Shown here: piece by piece, positions 24,958 to 32,939 of the stretch
Position numbering within the stretch: the stretch's first letter is position 1
How the letters are laid out: the number at the start of each line of letters is the position of its first letter
NCBI GenBank assembly: GCA_964478225.1
Contig: CAYZHM010000002.1
Coordinates: forward strand, 248,001 to 312,000
Source of the DNA: CAYZHM01 sp964478225
GTDB lineage: Bacteria > Pseudomonadota > Alphaproteobacteria > Micavibrionales > Micavibrionaceae
Direction: 5' to 3'
Length of the DNA stretch: 64,000 nt
Made by a program: the position numbers and the translations under genes
The notes under the pieces: model-generated
The model's database searches: none
Told to the model about the DNA's origin: nothing
The model's input: only the letters and a program-made list of their open reading frames with translations

Positions 24958-27900
24958 ATGGCTAATAAAAGCGTATCTGCTGCGAAAGCAACTGAAGCTG
25001 CGAAAGATGGGGACGTAGCGTCAAAAGAAAATCAGACAGGGCAGGAAAGACATACACCTCAAGCGATGGACATTGTTGTAATCAAGCTTGCGGCGGGTGC
25101 GGAAAATTCAGTTATTACCATTCAGCCCGGAAAATTATATCAGTTTGGATTTAAAGACACCGATGTGACGAGCATGTTGCAGGACAAGAGCGGTGATCTC
25201 ACAATTAATTTCAAAGATGGCGGTTCATTAGTTCTGCGCGGTTATGATAAGGCTGTTGTTGGTGATACGCCTGCGAATTTTGCGTTTTCGGATCGTGTTA
25301 ATCAGGGCACTCTTGCTGAGCTGATTGAGATTGTTGACACAACGAAGGTTGAAGAAGACAAAGAGGACGAGGCTCAAGCAGAAATTCGTAAGGAAGTTTT
25401 GGCGCCGCCGACGGAGACTGCGGAAGCGAAAACTCCGGATGCAGCAATGGCAGAAAAGGTGGCAGCAATTGAACCAGCTGCCGGCAGCGAAGAAGCGACG
25501 ACAGCAAAGTTTGAAGAATTGTTCGTTAAGAACCTTTTGAAGGTGCAGCCTGCAGCGGGCGAAGAGAGAGCCGTTGCATTGAACGATATCGAGCCTGCCT
25601 CTGGCGGGGTTCCGAATTCGGGTTATGGATTTGGAAGTACTTTTGCTGCGACGCCTTTGAATGGTCTTAATCCGGTTGGTCCTTTGGGATCAACAGAAAT
25701 TCCTTATGCACCACCACCACCACCGTTGTTGCCGCCGATTGTTCCGCCGAATTTCACACCGCAGATGATTAAGCCTGGCGAGCATGTTTTGGACGAGACA
25801 GATTTTGCAGGAGCGCCGTTGGTTGCGACTGGTAATATTGAAGTGGATTTTGGCGGTGATGCGCCTGGTCCGATTATGCCGAATGGAACAATTACATTCA
25901 GCGGTTCGGCGAAAACCGATGGGGCAGGTCATGTTTTGTCGCATGGTGTTCCTGTTCTTATCACGGCGACCGCCGATGGTTATGTTGGAAGAGCCGGTGG
26001 AGTTGATGTTTTCAAATTGGTGATTGATCCCGTTACTGGCGATTATGTTTTCACATTGTTTGAGCCGCTGGATCATGCGGACGGCGCTAACCCTGATGAC
26101 GCGATGACATTCGTGTTTGGTGTTAAGGCAACGGACGGTGATGGCGATAGCCAGAACACGACGATTACAGTGACAGTTAAAGATGATGCGCCAGGGATTG
26201 TGGCGACGGACAGCTCCGTTGACGAGACATTCTTGGTTCCTGGTGGCTTGCAGGTGACGGGTACGATTACGCCTGATTTTGGTGCGGATGGTCCGCATGC
26301 AACCAATCCTCTTGCATCGAATGGTCAGTTTAGTTTTAGCGGTTCTGCGAAGACAGATGGTGCCGGCCATGTTTTATCTGGTGGTGTTCCAGTTTTGGTG
26401 ACGTCGACAGCGAATGGTTATGTCGGCAAAGCGGGCGGCGTTGATGTTTTCACTGTTGTTTTGGATCCATTGACTAATACATACAAGTTTACTTTGCTGC
26501 GGCCATTGGATCATGCCGATGCGACGGATCCGAATGATGTTATTACGCTGCGCTTTGGTGTTAATGCTGTTGATTATGATGGTGATGCAACATCGACGAC
26601 GTTTGATGTGAAGGTTTATGATGATGGTCCTGTTATTGCGCCGGCGGAGAATATTGTCGACGAAACTGATTTTGGTCCTGTCGTTGTTAGCGGAACATTT
26701 ACAGGAAACGGCGGACAAGATATTGGAAGCATTTCGCCAGGAAATGCTGCGGATGTGACATTCACAGGTCATGTTGGCGGCGCGAATTTGTTGTCGCAAG
26801 GCCAGGTTGTTACGATCAAGGTTGAAGGCAATAAGTATATTGGGACGCGCACAGACGGCAGCAAGGTTTTTGAACTTGTTGTAAACAACGATAAGACTTA
26901 CCAGTTTACAGCGATCAAGCCGCTTGATCATGCGGACAACACTGATCCAGATGACCGGATTGTGATTGATTTCGGTATCAAGATTGTTGATGGCGATGGC
27001 GATCAAGGGACTTCTTCGATCCGTATTAACTGGGATGATGATGGTCCGTTTATTAATGACAGTTCGTTGAATGCAAATGAAAACGCATTGTTGAATGGCG
27101 ATATTGTTGTGAATGGCACGCTTGCACATGGTTACGGCGAAGATGGCCCTGGGCGCATTTTGCCGAATGGTGATAGATCTGTGACCTATACGATTGGTGG
27201 TGCGCCGCAGACATTGAAGGCCGGCGGTCAAAACATTGACATTCAACCGACGACGAATGGTTATGAAGGTAAGGTTGGGAATGATCTTATTTTCAAGATC
27301 ACGATTGATCCTGCGACCGGGAACCACACTTATACGCAGTATAAGGCCGTTGATCATCCTGCAGCGGGTGAGGATTTTGTTTATCTGAATTTTGGTGTGA
27401 AAATTTTGGACCAGGATTCAGACAGCGATAATGGTGTTATCCGGATTGCGTTGAAGGACACTGTGCCTGTGGCGCATGATGATTGTCCGGTGACGGATGC
27501 TCAAGGCCATGCGGACGGTAATGTGATTACCGGACGTAATGGTGGTGTTGGCGCGGCAGATGTTAAGAGCGCAGACGAGCCGACCAAGGTCTTCAAAATT
27601 TCTTTCGAAGGGCGCGATGTTCTTGTTCCTCAGGATGGAACCAATGCCACGATTAACGGGAAATATGGGACGCTGACGATTAACAAGGATGGTGAGTATG
27701 ATTATCAGGCTCATTCCGTTCCTGCGAAATCGGTTTACGTTTATGATAAAGACAATCCGCCTGGCAGTGATGCTTCGGGTGATATTAAAAATGTGACGAC
27801 GACGTTTAGTCCGGATACCAACCAGTTTACGTTTTCGACGACTGTTGCGACGGACAAGGGTGTTAATGGGTTTGCGTTGGCGCTCAATGGCGGTGGAAAT

Positions 27901-30900
27901 CCGAAAGGTCATAGTGCTGAGATGGCGCATATCTTTTTTGATGCGACTGGAAACGGCACGCCGAAGATTTCGATTTATGCTTATAACGGCGATATGGGTC
28001 ATACAAGTTGGTATGACGGATCGAAGGTTGCTGGTTTGCAGTTGCCTGACAAAATTTTGAACTCGATTGCAAACGGGAATTTGTTCTCCAGCATTCAAGA
28101 AGTTCAAAATGGTGATGGGACTGTGACTTACAGTTTCTCTTTGGATGCTTCTATCATTCAGAACCATGTTCCTTTGAACGGCCCGGTTGGGCAATGGTCC
28201 GGGGTGGAGTTTGCGGAGAAGATCGGGATGTGGTTGCAGCCTGTTCATCTGAACGCGACGCAATATAACAACGAAGGTTATTTGCTGAAGTGGGACGCCA
28301 ATGCGAACTGGAGTTATTACGATCTTGAATGGGATAATGCTTATCTCGATCATGGCAACCTCAATGTGCATGATGAATTCCAGTACATGATTGTTGATGC
28401 TGACGGTGATATGTCGACAGCAAAGTTGAAGTTTGATGTCAATCTTAAGCCTGACGATCATCCTGAAATTGGCGATGATGTGAATGCCGTTGATGAGATG
28501 ATGTTGCTGAATGGTGATATTATCGTTCGTGACAAAGTTACCCGTGATTTCGGTGATGATGGTCCTGGTCAAATTTCACCAACTGGACGCACGACAGTTA
28601 TGTATGCGATTGGCGGGCCGAACCAGATTTTGAAATCTTGTGGTGAAGAAGTTCATTTGAACAAGACTGCGACCGGCTATGTTGGTGTTACCGATAGCGG
28701 CGTTGTTGTTTTGACTTTGGATATTGATCCGTTGACCGGTGATTACGTTTACACGCAAAAGCAAGCGCTGGATCATCCTGGTGTTGGCAAAGGCGGAACG
28801 GACGATGTGATTTGGTTGAAGTTTGAAGTTCAGATCGCAGATAAAGATGGTGATACCGATATTGGTGTGATCCAGATTGATGTTCGCGATTCAGTTCCGA
28901 TTGCCAATAATGATTGCGTTATTATGGATGCAAACGGCGATGCGAACGGAAATGTTATTACCGGACGTAATGGTGGAGCTGGAGCGGCTGATAAGTTGAG
29001 CGGCGATGAGCCGACAACAGTGACGAAGATCAGCTTTGGCGGCAAGAATGTTAATGTTCCGCAGGATGGAAGTTATGCGACCATTCATGGTGATCATGGC
29101 ACGCTGCATATCAATAAGAACGGTGAATATACTTACGATAATGATATTATGGCTGTTGGCAGCACGACTTATATTTACTCCAAGGTTAATCCTGCGGGGT
29201 CGGATGCTGCGGGTGATATAAAGCATGTTGGCACGTCCTTTAATGCAACAACCAATTTCTTCACGTTTGAAGTGACGGTTGATGCGAGCAAGGGTGTTGA
29301 CGGGTTTGCATTGGCGCTGAATGGCGGCGGCAATCCGAAAGGTCACAGTGCGGAGATGGCGCATATCTTCTTTGATGCGACTGGCGCGCAGCCTGTGGTG
29401 TCGATGTATGCGTATAACGGTCTTGATGCGCATACAAGTTGGCAAGATGGTTCGAAAGCGGCCGGGATTCAAACGCCCGACAAGATTTTGAATTCGATTG
29501 CGAACGGGAATTTGTTTGGCGACATCAGCGTGACAGAAGTTAATGGCGAAATTAAATATCGCTTTACGATTGATGCGACGACAATTCAAAACCATGTTCC
29601 AATTAATGGCCCTGCGTCTGATTGGACTGGCGTTGAGTTTGCAAACAAGATTGGTATGTGGTTGCATCCGGTTAACGGTTTGTCGACATCATATGATACG
29701 CAAGGTTATCTCACAAAATGGACAAATTCAAAGAACACTAGTTCTTATGATTTGGAGTGGGACAATACTACGCCGCAGCAAAATTATCCGAAAACTGACA
29801 AGTTCACATACATGATCACGGACAAAGATGGCGATAGTTCGACAGCCACTTTAGAAGTGAAGCCTGATGGTAAGGTTTGTGTTGATAATGATCAGAAGGT
29901 TGATCATGTTTCGATCAACATGAACACGACTTACAACACGTGGACACCAGGTTGGTTTAGCGGAAAAGAAGGTTTGTATTTGCTGGGCTCGGTCAATCTT
30001 TCAGACAAGGATGGTTCTGAAGTTGTGCAGTTTATCGATGTGCAGCTGTCATACTCCAAGTCGCGGATTGTGTTGGATCGTGGTACTTACCTGGGCAATG
30101 ACATGTATCGTTTGACGGTTGATCAATTCTACCATGCCAAGATTCTTCCTGATCCGGCTGTCTTTAAAGCGAATGCGAGTAGAGATTACATTGACTCTCA
30201 TTACAGCGGTTCTGGCGTTTGGATTAAAGCTTGGGCCAAAGTTGTTGAGTACAGCAGCTGCGAGCCTGGCGTTATTCAGGACACGAAGATCGTTAAGTAT
30301 CAAAAGGACGTTATTATCACGCCGCTGGTTTTTGACCTGGATGGTGATGGTATTGAGCTTGTGGAGCAGAAGCACGGTGTGTTGTTCGATATGGATAATG
30401 ATGGTGTGCGTGAATATACGAGCTGGGTTAAAGGCGATGATGGATTGCTGGCGCTTGATAGCAACGGTGATGGTGTCATTAATAACCAGAGTGAGTTGTT
30501 TGGTGGAACCGACAAGTTTGATAACGGTTTTGCCAAGCTGGCGTCATACGATGATAATCAGGATGGTATTATTGACGCACAAGATGCAATCTGGGGCCTG
30601 TTGACAGTTTGGCAAGATGCTAATCAGAACGGTGTTTCTGAAGATGGTGAGATGACTGGGCTCGATGCCCATGGGATCACGTCGATTTTTGTCAATGCAA
30701 CTGAGGTTGATTATACAATTGCCGACAGCAAAGTGACGCATGAAAGTGTGTACACGAATGTTGATGGTCTGAAGGGTGCGATCGTTGATGCATGGTTTGC
30801 GGTAAGCGAACCTTCTGAAGTGATTACCTTAAGTGGTGATGACGAGACGACGCAAACAGAAGGCGATAGTTCGACCGCGTTTATTGCAGAAAATAGCAAT

Positions 30901-31101
30901 GTTATTGATATTACTGCATTAATTGAGCGTCCGGACGCGGTTCAGGACAGTATTAATGACTTTGTTGTTAATTCTAGCCAGGAGCCAGCGCAATTGCAGG
31001 AGGTTAAGGCTGACAATGTTGTGCCGTTCCCAGCCTCGGATGCCTTTAATAGCGCAGGAGTTGCGCATAACGAATTTGTTCAACAAACCTCAGTTCTCTA
31101 G
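24958..31101 (+). CDS. Giant Ca2+-binding repeat adhesin, type I secretion substrate
   Basis: A 2047-residue surface protein with no signal peptide, encoded just before its exporter genes. The N-terminal ~110 residues form a small conserved domain (VVIKLAAGAENSVITIQPGK). A Pro/Ala-rich linker contains three [P]-A-[AS]-G motifs (residues 173, 198, 213). Then come five ~140-residue repeats of the T1SS-143/DUF5801 kind (starts near 275, 416, 561, 698 and 1168, each beginning VDET/ANEN-like and carrying DGPG and DHAD/DHP motifs). A ~330-residue module follows repeats 4 and 5. Residues ~1790-1900 hold five EF-hand-like loops (DLDGDGIEL, DMDNDGV, DSNGDGV, DDNQDGI, DANQNGV). A retention/export tail ends EFVQQTSVL. 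Probable role: biofilm or host/prey attachment. Confidence 0.93.
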   Translation: MANKSVSAAKATEAAKDGDVASKENQTGQERHTPQAMDIVVIKLAAGAENSVITIQPGKLYQFGFKDTDVTSMLQDKSGDLTINFKDGGSLVLRGYDKAVVGDTPANFAFSDRVNQGTLAELIEIVDTTKVEEDKEDEAQAEIRKEVLAPPTETAEAKTPDAAMAEKVAAIEPAAGSEEATTAKFEELFVKNLLKVQPAAGEERAVALNDIEPASGGVPNSGYGFGSTFAATPLNGLNPVGPLGSTEIPYAPPPPPLLPPIVPPNFTPQMIKPGEHVLDETDFAGAPLVATGNIEVDFGGDAPGPIMPNGTITFSGSAKTDGAGHVLSHGVPVLITATADGYVGRAGGVDVFKLVIDPVTGDYVFTLFEPLDHADGANPDDAMTFVFGVKATDGDGDSQNTTITVTVKDDAPGIVATDSSVDETFLVPGGLQVTGTITPDFGADGPHATNPLASNGQFSFSGSAKTDGAGHVLSGGVPVLVTSTANGYVGKAGGVDVFTVVLDPLTNTYKFTLLRPLDHADATDPNDVITLRFGVNAVDYDGDATSTTFDVKVYDDGPVIAPAENIVDETDFGPVVVSGTFTGNGGQDIGSISPGNAADVTFTGHVGGANLLSQGQVVTIKVEGNKYIGTRTDGSKVFELVVNNDKTYQFTAIKPLDHADNTDPDDRIVIDFGIKIVDGDGDQGTSSIRINWDDDGPFINDSSLNANENALLNGDIVVNGTLAHGYGEDGPGRILPNGDRSVTYTIGGAPQTLKAGGQNIDIQPTTNGYEGKVGNDLIFKITIDPATGNHTYTQYKAVDHPAAGEDFVYLNFGVKILDQDSDSDNGVIRIALKDTVPVAHDDCPVTDAQGHADGNVITGRNGGVGAADVKSADEPTKVFKISFEGRDVLVPQDGTNATINGKYGTLTINKDGEYDYQAHSVPAKSVYVYDKDNPPGSDASGDIKNVTTTFSPDTNQFTFSTTVATDKGVNGFALALNGGGNPKGHSAEMAHIFFDATGNGTPKISIYAYNGDMGHTSWYDGSKVAGLQLPDKILNSIANGNLFSSIQEVQNGDGTVTYSFSLDASIIQNHVPLNGPVGQWSGVEFAEKIGMWLQPVHLNATQYNNEGYLLKWDANANWSYYDLEWDNAYLDHGNLNVHDEFQYMIVDADGDMSTAKLKFDVNLKPDDHPEIGDDVNAVDEMMLLNGDIIVRDKVTRDFGDDGPGQISPTGRTTVMYAIGGPNQILKSCGEEVHLNKTATGYVGVTDSGVVVLTLDIDPLTGDYVYTQKQALDHPGVGKGGTDDVIWLKFEVQIADKDGDTDIGVIQIDVRDSVPIANNDCVIMDANGDANGNVITGRNGGAGAADKLSGDEPTTVTKISFGGKNVNVPQDGSYATIHGDHGTLHINKNGEYTYDNDIMAVGSTTYIYSKVNPAGSDAAGDIKHVGTSFNATTNFFTFEVTVDASKGVDGFALALNGGGNPKGHSAEMAHIFFDATGAQPVVSMYAYNGLDAHTSWQDGSKAAGIQTPDKILNSIANGNLFGDISVTEVNGEIKYRFTIDATTIQNHVPINGPASDWTGVEFANKIGMWLHPVNGLSTSYDTQGYLTKWTNSKNTSSYDLEWDNTTPQQNYPKTDKFTYMITDKDGDSSTATLEVKPDGKVCVDNDQKVDHVSINMNTTYNTWTPGWFSGKEGLYLLGSVNLSDKDGSEVVQFIDVQLSYSKSRIVLDRGTYLGNDMYRLTVDQFYHAKILPDPAVFKANASRDYIDSHYSGSGVWIKAWAKVVEYSSCEPGVIQDTKIVKYQKDVIITPLVFDLDGDGIELVEQKHGVLFDMDNDGVREYTSWVKGDDGLLALDSNGDGVINNQSELFGGTDKFDNGFAKLASYDDNQDGIIDAQDAIWGLLTVWQDANQNGVSEDGEMTGLDAHGITSIFVNATEVDYTIADSKVTHESVYTNVDGLKGAIVDAWFAVSEPSEVITLSGDDETTQTEGDSSTAFIAENSNVIDITALIERPDAVQDSINDFVVNSSQEPAQLQEVKADNVVPFPASDAFNSAGVAHNEFVQQTSVL
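27055..28470 (+). repeat. Adhesin large module, copy 1
   Basis: Copy 1 of a directly repeated 472-478-codon unit inside the adhesin gene. It pairs one T1SS-143-type repeat with a second domain containing NVITGRNGG, VPQDG, FALALNGGGNPKGHSAEMAHIFF and PDKILNSIANGNLF. The corresponding positions in copy 2 are shifted by 1416-1434 bases. Confidence 0.85.
28471..29880 (+). repeat. Adhesin large module, copy 2
   Basis: Copy 2 of the same unit. Amino-acid identity is highest around FALALNGGGNPKGHSAEMAH and much lower in the T1SS-143-type part, so the duplication is not recent, or selection holds that block constant. The offset to copy 1 varies by only six codons over the unit. Confidence 0.85.
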
Positions 31102-31175
31102 GGTTTTGAGGGGGTTGATACGAGCTTAACAGAAGGAGCCGCTTTGTCCCCATACATGCGGCTTATTCTCTCCGG

Positions 31176-31216
31176 CCCGGGGTTTTTTTTTAAAAAGGAG
31201 CCCCGGGTATTTTTTT
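31176..31216 (+). terminator. Rho-independent terminator after the adhesin gene
   Basis: CCCGGGG (31176-31182) pairs with CCCCGGG (31201-31207), with T-run and A-run segments also pairing inside the loop, followed directly by TATTTTTTT. It lies 75 bases after the adhesin stop, so the adhesin is probably transcribed apart from tolC and the exporter genes. Confidence 0.88.
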
Positions 31217-31372
31217 GTATGAATATTGATAAATTTGCCTCAAAAAATGCTGAAAAAGCTTGCATTTCTTAGGGAAAATAGGCATAAGAGGCTCATAAAA
31301 TTGAGAGTTGTGGATAACCTCAACTTCAATTACAATAAAATGTGTAACTTACTATTCAAAGAGGATCACCCC

Positions 31373-32782
31373 GTGACATCCAGAACATTCAGAATATCGC
31401 TTCTTACAGCCTCAACTGTCGCGCTTATTGCGGCCAGTTCAACTTTTGGTTATGCCCAAGATGACCAATATAATGAAAGCTTAAGCATTACTTTGCGTGA
31501 TGCCCTTGCAACCGGGATTAGAACCAATCCCGAGTACGGCACTGTAGCGGCGAACCGCCGTGCGACAGATGAAGAGTTGAGACAAGGTGAAGCTTTGTAC
31601 TATCCATCGATCGATTTGAACGGTGATACTGGCTATGAGCACAGCGATGATCCGGGTACACGCGGTGGAGCGGATGGTGATGATGAAGAGAATTTGTGGC
31701 GTTATGAGATTGGCGTGACTTTGACCCAGATGTTGTTTGACGGATGGGAAGCTAAATATGAAGTGGAGCGTCAGGAAGCCCGCGTGAATTCGGCAGCACA
31801 CCGTGTGCGTGAGACAGCTGAGTTGGTTGGTTTGTCGATTGTTGAATCTTATCTTGAAGTGATGAGACAGCGTCAGTTGCTCACGATTTCACGTCAGAAC
31901 GTGCAGCAGCATCTTGATATTATGCAGCAGATTGAAGATGGTGTTGGTGCCGGTCGTTCGACCGATGCGGACATGCAGCAGGTTCGCGCTCGTTTGGCAC
32001 AGGCTCGTGCAACGGAATCAAGCACACGTCAGGCTTTGCGCGCAGCAGAAGCGCAATATCGCCAGGAAGTTGGCGATGCGCCGGGCGACCTAAAGTTGCC
32101 GACAACACCTTATGAAGGTTTGGGATCAAGTGTTGAAGCGGAAGTTGATAAGGCTTTGTCTTTCAGCCCGACATTGGACATTTTTGAATCTGACATCGAA
32201 GTGGCCTATGCAGAGTCTCTGGGTACAAAATCGACATTCTATCCGCAACTTGATTTGCAGTTGAATGGCCGTCAGGGTCATGATTTGGGCGGTGTTGAAG
32301 GTCGTGATACGAGTGCTTCTGCGCTTGTTGTTATGAACTGGAATCTTTACCGCGGCGGTGCTGATACGGCTCGTTCGAAGGAGTTTATTCACCGTCATCA
32401 ACAAGCCAAAGAATCCAGAGCGAAGGCGATGCGCGAAGTTGAAAATGATGTGCGTCAAACATGGGCTTCTATGGTTTCTGCGGGCGAACGTGCCAAAGAG
32501 TTTGGAGCGCAAGCTGAGGCTAACGGTCAAGTTGTAAGTGCTTACAAGGATCAGTTTAGTTTGGACCGCCGTACATTGCTTGATGTGCTTGATGCGCAGA
32601 ACGAATTGTTCGTTTCACGCAGCAATGCAATTAACGCCGAGTTTCTTGAGATGTTCGCCGTTTATCGTTTGTTGGCGTTGAAAGGTTCCTTGCTCCCGTC
32701 TATGGGCGTTGATTATCCGGTTGAAACTGTTGTATCGGCAGATGATTCCTGGAGCACCAACGAGAAGATGGATGCGCGCTAA
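31373..32782 (+). CDS. TolC-family outer-membrane channel of the type I system
   Basis: An outer-membrane efflux protein of about 469 residues that provides the exit duct for the adhesin. The start is GTG at 31373, because AGAGGA lies 8 bases upstream and it opens a clean signal peptide (TSRTFRISLLTASTVALIA..., cleavage after YAQ). The longer frame from 31226 would put 49 charged residues before the signal. The body shows the two-fold repeated TolC pattern: SLSITLRDALATGIRTNPEY opening, long coiled helices (QVRARLAQARATESSTRQALRAAEAQYRQ, about residues 200-228), and YPQLDLQLNG in the second half. It is followed by genes for the ABC and MFP parts of the same export machine. Confidence 0.93.
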   Translation: MTSRTFRISLLTASTVALIAASSTFGYAQDDQYNESLSITLRDALATGIRTNPEYGTVAANRRATDEELRQGEALYYPSIDLNGDTGYEHSDDPGTRGGADGDDEENLWRYEIGVTLTQMLFDGWEAKYEVERQEARVNSAAHRVRETAELVGLSIVESYLEVMRQRQLLTISRQNVQQHLDIMQQIEDGVGAGRSTDADMQQVRARLAQARATESSTRQALRAAEAQYRQEVGDAPGDLKLPTTPYEGLGSSVEAEVDKALSFSPTLDIFESDIEVAYAESLGTKSTFYPQLDLQLNGRQGHDLGGVEGRDTSASALVVMNWNLYRGGADTARSKEFIHRHQQAKESRAKAMREVENDVRQTWASMVSAGERAKEFGAQAEANGQVVSAYKDQFSLDRRTLLDVLDAQNELFVSRSNAINAEFLEMFAVYRLLALKGSLLPSMGVDYPVETVVSADDSWSTNEKMDAR

Positions 32783-32846
32783 GATTTAAAAAGGCTTTTT
32801 TAACAAAGCTTTAAAGGTTTTGGGCGTATTGTAGAATCCTGTCTTG

Positions 32847-32861
32847 GGCTTTTTAAAAGCC
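32847..32861 (+). terminator. Weak hairpin after tolC
   Basis: GGCTTTT-T-AAAAGCC is a 15-base palindrome 65 bases past the tolC stop; a GGGG-ttctt-CCCC hairpin follows near 32890. Neither is followed by a strong T-run, so they may attenuate rather than end transcription into the ABC gene. Confidence 0.35.
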
Positions 32862-32939
32862 GCTTTATGACTGCGTATTTGTTTGCAAAGGGGTTCTTCC
32901 CCTGCGCTTCGCCCATCCTTTAGCCTGTAAGGCCGTTTC

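Noticed and set aside
27418..28572. 384-codon minus-strand frame inside the adhesin
   Set aside because: Mirror of repeat-rich adhesin codons; no ribosome binding site or domain.
27055..29880. CRISPR array or mobile repeat in the adhesin gene
   Set aside because: Repeat units are in-frame protein modules with a period near 1.43 kb, not short spaced repeats.
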